Of a DNA stretch of 64,000 nt, positions 45,297 to 54,675 are shown in pieces; within the stretch, counting starts at the first letter, position 1; each line of letters begins with the position of its first letter. This DNA comes from Xaviernesmea oryzae (GTDB lineage Bacteria > Pseudomonadota > Alphaproteobacteria > Rhizobiales > Rhizobiaceae), in NCBI RefSeq assembly GCF_900109605.1, contig NZ_FOAM01000012.1:124001-188000 (forward strand), given 5' to 3'. Under the pieces are notes generated by a model. The model ran no database searches. It worked only from the letters and a program-made list of their open reading frames with translations, and was not told the DNA's origin. The position numbers were made by a program, and so were the translations under genes.

Positions 45297-46832
45297 TCAG
45301 GCGCCGGTGATCAGCGTCGGCTGCAGCGCGCTGGAGACGTTGGGCGTCACCTTCAGCGTGGACTTGTAGAGGATCGGCTGCACATATTGCAGGAGCGGGA
45401 TCACATAGCCCTCCTCGGCAATGTATTTGTCGACCGCCTTCCAGCCGGCAATGCGCTTTTCCTCGTCCTTCTCGCCCCAGAGCGGGCCGATCTTGGCGTC
45501 GAGGTCCTCGGTCTTCCAGGCCGAGTGCGGCGTCTTGGAAAACATGGCAAAGCCGGTGGAGGTGGTGGGATCGCCGATGGCATTGCCCCAATTGTAGAAG
45601 GCGGCGGGCGCCAGCTTGTGGGCGGCGCGCAGCTCGTAATGCTTGGCGATCTCGTAGACCTCGATCTCCGCCTCGATGCCGACCTTGCGCCACATGCCGA
45701 CGATCGCCTGGATCATCTCGTAATCCTTGGGCTTCAGCCCGCGCGTCGTCTGGATCTTGAACTTGACCGGCTTGTCCTTGGAAAAGCCGGAGGCCGCCAG
45801 CAGGTCGACGGCCTTCTTCGGATCGTAGCCGACTTTGATCGAGGGGTCGAAGGCGGCATATTGCGGCGCCTCCAGCGTGTCGATCGGCACGCCATAGCCG
45901 CGCAGCAGCCGCTTGACGATCCCGTCCTTGTCGATCGCATGATGGGCGGCCAGGCGGACATTCTTGTCCAGCATCGGGCCTTCATTGGTGACGAAGATCA
46001 TGCCGATGTCGGAAATCGGCGTGGAGATGCCGGCGAGCCCGCTCTTGGCCTTGAGGCGGTCGAACTCCTCATAGGGCACTTCCAGCGTCACATCGGCCGC
46101 GCCGGATTCGATCTCGGCCACCCGGCTCGTCGGATCGGTGACGAATTTGAAGATCACGGTTTCGAACGCTGGCTTGCCGCCGAAATAATGCGGGTTCGCC
46201 TTCAGCCGGAGATAGGCATTGCCCTCGTAAGCATCGACCATATAAGGCCCGCTGCCGATCGGCTTCTTCTCGAAGCCTGCCGCGCCGACCTTTTCATAAT
46301 AGGCCTTGGGCAGCACATAGCCGGTCAGGAAGGCCATCCATTTGAAGATGGTGGGGTCGAAGCTCTTCACATCGCCGGTGATGCGCTGGCCGTCGATCTT
46401 GAAATTGCCGATACCGGCCCAGACGCCCTGCACGGGGTTGCCGGTTTCGGGCTTGGCGGCGCGCTCCAGCGACCAGACGACATCCTCCGGCGTCAGCGCC
46501 GAGCCGTCATGCCAGCTCACGCCGGGGCGCACATCCATCCAGACCTTGGTCTTGTCGTCGTTCCAGCCCCAGGCGGTGAGAATGCCGGGCTGGAAGGAGA
46601 GGTCCGGCGCCTGGCCGATATATTGGTCGAAGATCGAGCGATAGATCGCCTGGATCGCCGGGTTGACACCCGACGGGCCGACCGTGCCGTCGAAGGAGGG
46701 CAGGTTGGCGTTGAACGCGATGGTGAGCGTCGAGCCATCGGCGGCACGAACCGGAATCTGCCCGGCCAGAACGGCGGACACGAAGGTGCATGCGCCGAGT
46801 CCGAGCACCCGGCGGCGGGTCAAATCAGTCAT
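45297..46832 (-). CDS. Peptide/opine-type ABC substrate-binding protein
   Basis: A 511-residue extracellular binding protein of the DppA/OppA (SBP_bac_5) family. The N-terminus has a twin-arginine-like motif (TRRRVLGLG) and a hydrophobic signal ending near VRA-ADG. Family segments include RPGVSWHDGSALTPEDVVWS and IGSGPYMV. First gene of a minus-strand ABC operon; ligands of this family range from peptides to opines and conjugates. It is divergent from iorA, so the importer may feed the oxidative pathway on the other side. Confidence 0.92.
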   Translation of the reverse strand: MTDLTRRRVLGLGACTFVSAVLAGQIPVRAADGSTLTIAFNANLPSFDGTVGPSGVNPAIQAIYRSIFDQYIGQAPDLSFQPGILTAWGWNDDKTKVWMDVRPGVSWHDGSALTPEDVVWSLERAAKPETGNPVQGVWAGIGNFKIDGQRITGDVKSFDPTIFKWMAFLTGYVLPKAYYEKVGAAGFEKKPIGSGPYMVDAYEGNAYLRLKANPHYFGGKPAFETVIFKFVTDPTSRVAEIESGAADVTLEVPYEEFDRLKAKSGLAGISTPISDIGMIFVTNEGPMLDKNVRLAAHHAIDKDGIVKRLLRGYGVPIDTLEAPQYAAFDPSIKVGYDPKKAVDLLAASGFSKDKPVKFKIQTTRGLKPKDYEMIQAIVGMWRKVGIEAEIEVYEIAKHYELRAAHKLAPAAFYNWGNAIGDPTTSTGFAMFSKTPHSAWKTEDLDAKIGPLWGEKDEEKRIAGWKAVDKYIAEEGYVIPLLQYVQPILYKSTLKVTPNVSSALQPTLITGA

Positions 46833-47016
46833 GGAAGTGGGCTCCGTTGTTCCCTTGGACGGATCGCCGGTCTTTGCCGGTTCATGCTTTTATTTGAAGC
46901 TTAAAATTAAATCCGGGCGGTCTGCAAGCCCTATTTCACATGGCATTGCGAAATCGCGATGCAGCATGCGCAATTGGCGCGCAAATAGGCAGATGGGTGC
47001 GGCGCGTCTCTCATTA

Positions 47017-47026
47017 ATATGCATAT
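47017..47026. promoter_or_regulatory. AT-rich palindrome, possible MarR-type operator
   Basis: atatgcatat, extendable to 16 bp (47014-47029) with one mismatched pair, in the 480-bp divergent region between the ABC operon and iorA. Confidence 0.35.
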
Positions 47027-47086
47027 GAATAAAAAATAGTCGGGCGGAGAGGCGTGAACTGCTCGGCATCGTCCGCGACCCCCGTC

Positions 47087-47215
47087 ATCTGCCTGCCGAC
47101 ATCATCTCATCGATGCGGAGAAGAGACTCACCGCCTTCTCGCTGCGCAACACGGCATGCCCGCTCGTGGTGCCGGCCTCCCTCTCCCGCCGCGGAGAGGG
47201 TAGGGTGAGGGGGCG
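47087..47215. repeat. Rhizobial intergenic mosaic-type repeat (degenerate)
   Basis: 'gtcatctgcctgccgacatc' on the left, and on the right a ccctctcc...ggagaggg hairpin followed by 'tagggtgagggggcgg'. Same family as at 698, 22793 and 29338. Confidence 0.55.
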
Positions 47216-47248
47216 GACGCGACGCTCATGTCCTTCGCAACATCCCGC

Positions 47249-47287
47249 TTGACAAAATTTCAAACCTAGAAATATGATTTTGCATAT
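47249..47287 (+). promoter_or_regulatory. iorA promoter with overlapping inverted repeat
   Basis: TTGACA (47249-47254), 18-bp spacer, TATGAT (47273-47278), giving a start near 47285 and a ~30-nt leader to iorA ATG 47314. The inverted repeat atatg/catat (47272-47276/47283-47287) covers the -10 and start point, a natural repressor site, perhaps for one of the MarR proteins nearby. Confidence 0.65.
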
Positions 47288-47313
47288 AACAAACGCGCCA
47301 TAGGGGAACGACA

Positions 47314-49467
47314 ATGGCCGAACGATCTTTTGCCAGCGAGGTGGAAGACCTCAAGCTGGGTGCCGGCGAGATCTTCAGCGGCGAGGGCATTCTCGCCATC
47401 ACCAAGGCATTGCTGCAGGCAGGCGTCTCCTATGTCGGCGGCTATCAGGGCTCGCCGATTTCGCATCTGATGGATGTGCTGGCCGACGCCAAGGACGTGA
47501 TGGACGAGCTCGGCGTCCATTTCGAATCCTCGGCCTCGGAGGCCGCCGCCGCCGCCATGCTCTCGGCCTCGGTGATGTATCCCGCGCGCGGCGCCGTCAC
47601 CTGGAAATCCACCGCCGGCACCAATGTCGCCTCCGACGCGCTCTCCAACCTCTCCTCCGGCGGCGTCACCGGCGGAGCGCTCGTGATCATCGGCGAGGAC
47701 TATGGCGAGGGCTCGTCGATCATGCAGGAGCGCAGCCATGCCTTTGCGATGAAGTCGCAGATGTGGCTGCTCACCCCGCGCCCCAACCTCACGGCCATCG
47801 TCGAGGCGGTGGAAAAGGGCTTCGAGCTGTCGGAGGCCTCCAACACGCCTGTGATGCTGCAGGTCGGCATCCGCTCCTGCCACGTGCACGGGCAGTTCAT
47901 CGCCAAGGACAACAAGCGCCCGGCCTTTACCCTCAAGGAGGCGCTGGAAAGCCCGCGCCGGGATGTGAACCGCATCGTCCTGCCGCCCGCATCCTTCCTG
48001 CATGAGAAGGAGAAGCTGGAGCGCCGCTGGCCGGCCGCCGTCGACTTCGTGCGGGCCAATGGGCTCAACGAGTTCTTCGGCCCCAGCGCGGGCGAGATCG
48101 GCATCATCGTCCAGGGCGGTCTCTACAACAATCTGATGCGCGCGCTGCAGCAGCTCGGCCTGGCCGATGTTTATGGCGAAAGCCGCGTGCCGATCTATGT
48201 GCTGAACGTCTCCTATCCCCTCATCGATGAGGAAGTCCTCGATTTCGCCCGAGACAAGTCGGCGCTGATCATGGTGGAAGAGGGCGCGCCCGAATATATC
48301 GAGCAGGCGCTGCATACGCTGATGCGCCGGCGCGATATCCAGACGAAGCTCTCGGGCAAGGACGTGCTGCCGCTGGGCGGGGAATATACCACGCCGGTTC
48401 TGGTCAGGGGGCTTGCCGCCTTCTTCGAGGCCAATGCGCCGAAGCTGCTCGGCAACCGCCCGCCGGTGCCCGATCCGACGCCGGTTCTGGCCGATCCACG
48501 CGTCAAGGCGCTGTCCGAAGTGGTGCCGCCGCGCCCGGCCGGCTTCTGCACCGGCTGTCCCGAGCGGCCGATCTTCGCGGCGATGAAGCTGGTGGAAAAG
48601 GAGCTGGGCGAACATCACGTCTCCGCCGATATCGGCTGCCACCTCTTTTCCATTCTGCCGCCCTTCAATATCGGCGGCACCACCATGGGCTATGGCCTCG
48701 GCCCGGCCTCCGCCTCGGCCTTCAATGTCGAGGCCGGCAAGCGCTCGATCTCGGTGATGGGCGATGGCGGCTTCTGGCACAATGGCCTGGCCACCTCGGT
48801 CGGCAATGCCGTCTTCAACAAGCAGGATGGCGTCATCCTGGTGGTCGACAACTACTATTCCTCGGCCACGGGCGGGCAGGACATTCTCTCCTCGCGCGCG
48901 CTCAATCCGCGCCGCAAGACCAACAATTCCATCGTCGACGCGGTGAAGGGCATCGGCGCCACCTGGGTGCGCCAGATCGACCGCACCTATGACGTCAAGG
49001 CCATGCGCGACACGCTGCGCGAGGCGCTGACCACCAAGGAAAAGGGCCCGAAGATCATCGTCGCCTCTTCCGAATGCATGCTGAACAAGCAGCGCCGGAT
49101 CAAGCCGCTCTTCGCCAAGGCGGTGAAGGATGGCAAGCGGATGGTGAAGGAGCGCTTCGGCGTGGACGAGGATGTCTGCACCGGCGATCACGCCTGCATC
49201 CGCCTCTCCGGCTGTCCCTCGCTCTCGGTCAAGCATACGGATGATCCGCTGAAGGACGATCCTGTGGCGGCGATCGACAATTCCTGCGTCGGCTGCGGCA
49301 ATTGCGGTGAAGTGTCGGAAGCCGCCGTGCTCTGCCCGTCCTTCTACCGCGCCGATGTGATCCACAACCCCACCGGGCTTGACCGATTCCTGGCGAAGGT
49401 CCGCGCCCGCGTCATCGGCTGGCTGCAGGCGCGCCGCGCCGCCGGCCGCGTCGTCTTTGCCGACTGA
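47314..49467 (+). CDS. iorA: Indolepyruvate:ferredoxin oxidoreductase-like alpha subunit
   Basis: A 717-residue thiamine-diphosphate enzyme subunit. An N-terminal pyrimidine-binding domain (GAGEIFSGEGILAITKALLQ) is followed by the central domain and a TPP-binding domain (about 400-590; FCTGCPERPIF, GDGGFWHNGL, VVDNYYSSATGG). The C-terminal ferredoxin-like part has CTGDHACIRLSGC and CVGCGNC...CP for an iron-sulfur cluster. The family oxidatively decarboxylates arylpyruvates to aryl-acyl-CoA, giving electrons to ferredoxin. Start 47314 has an 'agggga' site. It pairs with the beta subunit 25 bp downstream. True substrate unproven. Confidence 0.88.
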   Translation: MAERSFASEVEDLKLGAGEIFSGEGILAITKALLQAGVSYVGGYQGSPISHLMDVLADAKDVMDELGVHFESSASEAAAAAMLSASVMYPARGAVTWKSTAGTNVASDALSNLSSGGVTGGALVIIGEDYGEGSSIMQERSHAFAMKSQMWLLTPRPNLTAIVEAVEKGFELSEASNTPVMLQVGIRSCHVHGQFIAKDNKRPAFTLKEALESPRRDVNRIVLPPASFLHEKEKLERRWPAAVDFVRANGLNEFFGPSAGEIGIIVQGGLYNNLMRALQQLGLADVYGESRVPIYVLNVSYPLIDEEVLDFARDKSALIMVEEGAPEYIEQALHTLMRRRDIQTKLSGKDVLPLGGEYTTPVLVRGLAAFFEANAPKLLGNRPPVPDPTPVLADPRVKALSEVVPPRPAGFCTGCPERPIFAAMKLVEKELGEHHVSADIGCHLFSILPPFNIGGTTMGYGLGPASASAFNVEAGKRSISVMGDGGFWHNGLATSVGNAVFNKQDGVILVVDNYYSSATGGQDILSSRALNPRRKTNNSIVDAVKGIGATWVRQIDRTYDVKAMRDTLREALTTKEKGPKIIVASSECMLNKQRRIKPLFAKAVKDGKRMVKERFGVDEDVCTGDHACIRLSGCPSLSVKHTDDPLKDDPVAAIDNSCVGCGNCGEVSEAAVLCPSFYRADVIHNPTGLDRFLAKVRARVIGWLQARRAAGRVVFAD

Positions 49468-49492
49468 GGGGCCGATTGAGGGGAATGAATCC

Positions 49493-51046
49493 ATGAACAT
49501 GATGATGAGCGAACCGACGACAGGTCTTCTCTCGGCCGACAAGCCGCTGTCCATCGCCATTCTCGCCATGGGCGGGCAGGGCGGCGGCGTGCTGGCCGAC
49601 TGGATCGTTGCCTTGGCCGAAGCCGAGGGCTGGGTGGCGCAGACGACCTCGGTGCCCGGCGTTGCCCAGCGCACCGGCGCGACGATCTATTATCTCGAAC
49701 TGCTGAAGGCCCGGCCGGGCGCCACGCCGATCCTCTCGCTGATGCCGACGCCCGGCGATGTCGATATCGTTTTGGCCGCCGAGCTGATGGAGGCCGGGCG
49801 CTCGGTGCTGCGTGGCCTGGTCACGCCCGACAAGACGCTGCTGATCGCCTCCACCCATCGCTCCTATGCCGTCGGCGAGAAGGAAAAGCCGGGCGACGGC
49901 ATCGGCAATCCCGAAACCGTGGTGACCGCCACCGATTTCGCCGCCCGCATGACCGTGGCCTTCGACATGGAGCGGCTGGCGGTGAAGAACGGCTCCGTCA
50001 TCTCGTCGGCCATGTTCGGCGCGCTGGCGGCCTCCGGCGCCCTGCCCTTTTCGAAGGAGGCCTTCGAGGCGACGATCAGGGCCGGCGGCAAGGGCATCGA
50101 TGCCAGCCTGCGCGCTTTCAACGCCGCCTTCGACCGCGCCACCGAGCGCAGCAATGACCGGCCAGTGGCCGCGCCGGTCAAGCGGCTGGATCCGCTGCCG
50201 GCCACGGCCGGCCATCCCGCGCTCGACCGGCTCGTCGCGCGCATCCGCGCCGAATGTCCGCCCGCAGTCCAGGCGATGGCCTATGCGGGGGTCAAGAAGC
50301 TCACCGATTTCCAGGATCCAGCCTATGCGGATGCCTATCTGACACGCCTTGGCCAGCTGCATGCGGCCGATGCGGCGGCCGGCGGCATGGCGCGTGGCTT
50401 CGCCTTTACCCTGCAGGCGGCGAAATATCTGGCTGTGGCCATGGCCTATGACGACGTGATCCGCGTGGCGGACCTGAAGACGCGGGCGAGCCGCTTCGAG
50501 CGCGTGCGCAAGGAGGTGGGCGCCAAGGCCGACCAGATCCTCTACACCACCGAATACATGCATCCGCGCATGGAGGAAGTCTGCGGCACGCTGCCCGCCC
50601 GGCTCGGCCATTTCATCGAGGCGCGGCCAAAGCTCTATGCCTGGCTCGACCGGCTGATCAACAAGGGCCGCCGGGTCAAGACCGGCACGCTCTTCTGGTT
50701 TTCCGGCCTCTATCTGGTCTCCGGCCTCCGGCGCTGGCGGCTGGGCTCGCTGCGCCATCAGCGCGAGGCCGCCCATTGGGAGACCTGGCTTGCCGAGGCG
50801 AGCGCGCTCCTGACCGAGGATTACGATCTCGCCGTCGAGGTGCTCGGCAATCGCCGCTTGGTCAAGGGCTATTCCGACACGCATGCGCGCGGCCTGTCGA
50901 AGTTCGATCGGGTGATGGCGGCCGTGCCGATGCTCAAGGGCCGCGACGATGCCGCCCCCTGGATGCGCCGCCTGCGCCAGGCCGCCCTCCTGGACGAGCA
51001 GGGCACGGCGCTGGATGGGGCGCTGAAGACGGTGGCGACGCTTTAA
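49493..51046 (+). CDS. iorB: Indolepyruvate oxidoreductase-like beta subunit with C-terminal extension
   Basis: A 517-residue protein. The N-terminal ~210 residues are the gamma-type pyruvate/2-oxoacid oxidoreductase domain (IAILAMGGQGGGVLADWIVA, then VPGVAQRTGATIYYLELL). The C-terminal ~290 residues are the helical domain found fused to IorB in proteobacteria. Classical IorB is only ~200 residues. ATG 49493 follows 'gagggga'. It completes the iorA enzyme. Confidence 0.88.
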   Translation: MNMMMSEPTTGLLSADKPLSIAILAMGGQGGGVLADWIVALAEAEGWVAQTTSVPGVAQRTGATIYYLELLKARPGATPILSLMPTPGDVDIVLAAELMEAGRSVLRGLVTPDKTLLIASTHRSYAVGEKEKPGDGIGNPETVVTATDFAARMTVAFDMERLAVKNGSVISSAMFGALAASGALPFSKEAFEATIRAGGKGIDASLRAFNAAFDRATERSNDRPVAAPVKRLDPLPATAGHPALDRLVARIRAECPPAVQAMAYAGVKKLTDFQDPAYADAYLTRLGQLHAADAAAGGMARGFAFTLQAAKYLAVAMAYDDVIRVADLKTRASRFERVRKEVGAKADQILYTTEYMHPRMEEVCGTLPARLGHFIEARPKLYAWLDRLINKGRRVKTGTLFWFSGLYLVSGLRRWRLGSLRHQREAAHWETWLAEASALLTEDYDLAVEVLGNRRLVKGYSDTHARGLSKFDRVMAAVPMLKGRDDAAPWMRRLRQAALLDEQGTALDGALKTVATL

Positions 51047-51239
51047 GCGGATCGGGTCGACCGGCCCTCTTCCGCACGGCTGGGCGAAGAGGCCGGCGCG
51101 CAGATGGTCAGGATGACGCTGCCATAAGCCGTCTTTGCCGGCGCTGCATCATAGGCCGCCGCTGCAACGCCTCGCGGGGCCGCCCGCCTGCCGATCAGCC
51201 GGCGAAAGCCGCATCCGGCAACAGATAGACGAAAAATAG

Positions 51240-51261
51240 CCGGCTCATCGTCATGAGCCGG
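51240..51261. promoter_or_regulatory. 9-bp hairpin/operator-like palindrome
   Basis: Arms ccggctcat (51240-51248) and atgagccgg (51253-51261) around cgtc. On the minus strand the stem is followed by 'ctattttt', like a terminator, yet both flanking genes are on the plus strand; it may instead be an operator for the MFS gene. The rest of the 323-bp gap 51047-51369 is featureless. Confidence 0.45.
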
Positions 51262-51369
51262 ATCGAGCCCCCATGCGCCTTTCTACAAGCGGGGCGCATG
51301 ACACCAAAGTCCGCGCCCGAAGCCGCGACAAGACGGCGAAGCGCGCCAGGCCGAAGGAGAACGCCTGCC

Positions 51370-52695
51370 ATGCCCGCGACCGCCCACACATCCTATTCCG
51401 ATCCCGCCGCGGCGGCGGCACCGCCGATTTCGGCCGGCCGCAGCCTGCTGGTGGTGGCGCTCTGCTGGGCCGCCATCTTTGCCGAAGGCTATGATGTCGG
51501 CGTGCTCGGCGCGATCCTGCCGGCGCTGTCCGTCGATCCCGTCTGGCAGCTGACGCCGATCGAGCTCGGCGCCATGGGCAGCTATACCGTCATCGGCATG
51601 ATGATCGGCGGCATCGCCGTGGGTACGCTCAGCGATCTCTATGGCCGCAAGCCGATGTTCATCGCCTGCCTCGGGCTGTTCGCACTGTGCATGATCGCCA
51701 CCTCGATGGCGCCAACCCCCTTCCTCTTCGCCGTCAGCCGCTTCGTTGCCGGCCTTGGCCTTGGCGGCATCATTCCGGTGGCGGCTGCGCTCACGGTCGA
51801 ATATTCGCCTGCCCGGCGCAAAAGCTTCAATTACGGGCTGATGTATTCCGGCTATTCCATGGGCCTGCTCGCCGCCGCTCTGGTCGGCCGGGGGATGCTG
51901 GCCGAGCATGGCTGGCGCAGCGTCGTCCTGGTCGGCGCGCTGCCGCTTCTGCTTCTGCCCGTCTTCCTGCTGCTCCTGCCGGAGTCGGTCGAATGGCTGG
52001 TCCTGCGCGGCCGCCAGGACAGGGCGCGCCGCACGGCAGAGCGCATGGGCATTGCCTTGCCTGCGCCCGCTGCCCGGCCGGATGCGAGCGCGCCCGCGCC
52101 AGGCTGGCGCGGCGTGCTGAAAGCGATCTTCGCGCCCAGCCATGCCTTCGAGACGCTGTGCTTCTGGGTCGGCCTGTTCATGGGTCTGCTTCTGGTCTAT
52201 GGGCTGGCACAATGGCTGCCGCAGATCATGCGCAAGAGCGGCTATGATCTCGGCGACAGCCTGCTCTTCCTCGCCGTCTTCAGCTTCAGCTCGGCGCTCG
52301 GCGGCATCGTCCTGGGATCGCTGGCCGACCGCTTCGGCACCAAGCGGGTGGTGACGCTCTCCTATCTCGTCGGCGCCGTCGGCATCGTCGCGCTCGCCTT
52401 CAAGGGCTCGCTCCTGCTCAACTATGTTTTCGTGGCGCTCGCCGGCTTCGGCACGGTCTCGGCCTCGCTGATCCTCACAGGCTATCTCGCCCAGCGTCTT
52501 GCCCCGGAAATCCGCTCGGCCGGAACCGGCTGGGCCTTGTCCTTCTCCCGCATCGGCGCGCTCTGCGGCCCGCTGCTGGGCGGGGCGATCGCCGCCCTGA
52601 ATGTCGAGCCGGCCTGGAACTTCTACATCTTCGCCGGCGTGGCGCTGATTGCGGCCGTCGCGACCATGGCCATTCCGGCCCGCAAGGCACGGTGA
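51370..52695 (+). CDS. MFS transporter, aromatic acid:H+ symporter (AAHS) type
   Basis: A 441-residue 12-TM transporter with the family's TM1 AIFAEGYDVGVLGAILPAL, whose acidic residue is typical of PcaK/AAHS transporters, the loop GTLSDLYGRKPMFI, and the central loop with ADRFGTKRVV. Relatives import 4-hydroxybenzoate, protocatechuate, gallate or similar acids. ATG 51370 follows 'aaggag'. Its place after iorAB fits uptake of an aromatic substrate. Confidence 0.88.
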   Translation: MPATAHTSYSDPAAAAAPPISAGRSLLVVALCWAAIFAEGYDVGVLGAILPALSVDPVWQLTPIELGAMGSYTVIGMMIGGIAVGTLSDLYGRKPMFIACLGLFALCMIATSMAPTPFLFAVSRFVAGLGLGGIIPVAAALTVEYSPARRKSFNYGLMYSGYSMGLLAAALVGRGMLAEHGWRSVVLVGALPLLLLPVFLLLLPESVEWLVLRGRQDRARRTAERMGIALPAPAARPDASAPAPGWRGVLKAIFAPSHAFETLCFWVGLFMGLLLVYGLAQWLPQIMRKSGYDLGDSLLFLAVFSFSSALGGIVLGSLADRFGTKRVVTLSYLVGAVGIVALAFKGSLLLNYVFVALAGFGTVSASLILTGYLAQRLAPEIRSAGTGWALSFSRIGALCGPLLGGAIAALNVEPAWNFYIFAGVALIAAVATMAIPARKAR

Positions 52696-52704
52696 GAGGC
52701 TGGC

Positions 52705-53604
52705 TTACGCTTCTCCCGCACGTCGCCTTGCCGGCATCATCGCCGCCACGCCGATGAGGATCGCGGCAAGGCCGAGCCCGGCGGTGGCGCTTGGGCGTTC
52801 GCCAAGCGCGACCATGCCGATGGCGATGCCGATCGGCACGCGCAGATAGCTCTGCGCGGTCGTCGCCAGCGACCCGAGACCCTGCACCAGGCGAAAATAC
52901 AGGACGAAGGCGAGCGCGGTGGAGAAGATGGAGAGCCCGCCGAGCGCAAGCAGCGAGGCCGCGCTGGGCGCCATCGTCCATGGACGGTCGACCAGCAGGC
53001 TGACGGGAAGCAGGATCATCGCGCCCGAGAGCAGCGAGCCGGTCGCCGGCAGCATCGGGTCGAGCCCGCCGAAGCGCTTGCCGAAAATGGCCGCGCCCGC
53101 ATAACACAGGGCCGCCGCAAGCACGGCCAGCTGTGGCAGGATGTCGGCTCCGAGCCCGCCGATCGCCTCCGTGCCGACGACAAGGCAGGTTCCCCCCAGA
53201 CCGGCGATGACACCGAAGAGCTTGCGGCCATTCGCCGGCTCATGCCGTGTCATCAGCCATGTCAGCAGGAAGGCGAAGATCGGCGTGGTGGCGTTGAGGA
53301 TGACGGCGAGCCCGGCATCGATGCGCTGCTCCGCCCAGGCAATCAGCGTGAAGGGCAGCACGCTGTTGAGGCAGGCCTGGATCACAAAACGCGACCAGAG
53401 GCGCCTGTCTCTCGGCAGGGCAATGCCGCGCAGCCGCAGCAGCGCAAGCAGCAAGGTGCCGGCGATCAGCGTTCGCAAGGCAATCAGCGTAATCGGCGGG
53501 ATCGTCTCCACGCCGAGCTTGATGAAGCTGTAGGAGGCGCCCCACAAGGTGGCCAGCGCCACGAGAAGCGCGAGATCCCGGTTGGGAGCGATGTTGCCGA
53601 TCAT
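52705..53604 (-). CDS. EamA/DMT-family transporter
   Basis: A 299-residue drug/metabolite transporter made of two EamA repeats (about 1-145 and 160-295), ten hydrophobic segments. N-terminal ALATLWGASYSFIKLGVE is typical. Substrate unknown, often amino acids or metabolites. Convergent with the AAHS transporter (9-bp gap) and divergent from the ArsR-type regulator, its probable controller. Confidence 0.88.
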   Translation of the reverse strand: MIGNIAPNRDLALLVALATLWGASYSFIKLGVETIPPITLIALRTLIAGTLLLALLRLRGIALPRDRRLWSRFVIQACLNSVLPFTLIAWAEQRIDAGLAVILNATTPIFAFLLTWLMTRHEPANGRKLFGVIAGLGGTCLVVGTEAIGGLGADILPQLAVLAAALCYAGAAIFGKRFGGLDPMLPATGSLLSGAMILLPVSLLVDRPWTMAPSAASLLALGGLSIFSTALAFVLYFRLVQGLGSLATTAQSYLRVPIGIAIGMVALGERPSATAGLGLAAILIGVAAMMPARRRAGEA

Positions 53605-53757
53605 GACATGTCCTTTTCTGATGGAGCCGCCGGTTCACCCTAGACAGATCAGGCCGGGCGATGCTTCGGCCGAGGCCGAAATGTCGATGGCTGGCAGACC
53701 ATGCGGCGCCTGCTATGCTCCCGGTCATCGAAGTGGATCGTTTCAGGGGGCGGCGGC

Positions 53758-54513
53758 GTGACGGCGATGGTCTCGGGAAATACGGTGGCGGAAATCGCCA
53801 GCCTGCTGGGTGACGCCGCGCGCGCCAATATGCTTTCGGCGCTGATGGGCGGGGTGGCGATGACGGCGGGCGAACTGGCCCAGGTGGCCGGCGTCACCGC
53901 GCAGACGGCAAGCGGGCATCTCGCCAAGATGGTCGAGAGCGGGCTGCTCGCGCGGGAAAAGCAGGGCCGCCATCGCTATTATCGCCTGGCTTCCGGTGAG
54001 GTCGCCCAGCTTCTGGATGCCTTGATGCTTGTCGCCGCCAACGCCCCGGCGCGCCACCGGCCTCTCGGCCCGAGGGACGACGCGCTGAGGCGGGCGCGCA
54101 GCTGCTACGACCATATGGCCGGACGGCTGGCCGTGGCGCTTTCCGATGCGGTTCAGGCGCGCGGCTTTCTGATTCTGGAAGAGGGCGTCGGCCTTCTCAC
54201 CGAGGAGGGCGAGCGCTTTTTTGCAGCGTTCGGCCTGACGCTTCGCCCACCGCGCAGCGGCACCCGGCCGCTCTGCCGCGCCTGCCTCGACTGGAGCGAA
54301 CGGCGCATGCATCTCGCTGGCCAGCTGGGAGCGGCGCTGTTCGACCAGTGTCTCGCGCGCGGCTGGGTCGCCCGCATTCCCGATAGCCGTTCCCTCAGGA
54401 TCAGCCGCGCGGGAGAGCTGGGCTTTGCGCGCCATTTCGGCCTGGCGGAGGACTGGGACCGGCCGGCCCGGCCCGGCGAATGGCGGGGGATGCAGCCTGC
54501 GTCGCCGGCCTGA
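53758..54513 (+). CDS. ArsR-type winged-helix regulator
   Basis: A 251-residue regulator. The N-terminal ArsR winged helix (about 8-90) includes LGDAARANMLSALM and the recognition helix VTAQTASGHLAKM, then the wing REKQGRHRYYRL. A ~150-residue C-terminal domain with CRACLDWSERRMHLAGQLG follows, common in this non-metal branch. GTG 53758 is chosen for the 'aggggg' site 8 bases upstream; ATG 53767 is possible. Divergent from the DMT exporter. Confidence 0.83.
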   Translation: MTAMVSGNTVAEIASLLGDAARANMLSALMGGVAMTAGELAQVAGVTAQTASGHLAKMVESGLLAREKQGRHRYYRLASGEVAQLLDALMLVAANAPARHRPLGPRDDALRRARSCYDHMAGRLAVALSDAVQARGFLILEEGVGLLTEEGERFFAAFGLTLRPPRSGTRPLCRACLDWSERRMHLAGQLGAALFDQCLARGWVARIPDSRSLRISRAGELGFARHFGLAEDWDRPARPGEWRGMQPASPA

Positions 54514-54675
54514 GCCGCACCGTCCGCCGGCGGCCTTCATGCCCGCGCCGGGCGCGGCGCGGCGGTCGTCTCAAAAGCCCACGTCGTCTCTCGCCAGAGG
54601 CGCGCATCATCGATAGGAAAGGCGAGACCGATCCCCGCCGTGCCCTCGCGGGTGGAGCAGCAGAAGGAGTGCGCG

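Noticed and set aside
47266-49674. 802-codon antisense frame over iorA
   Set aside because: Shadow of iorA; low-complexity His/Gln/Arg-rich product.
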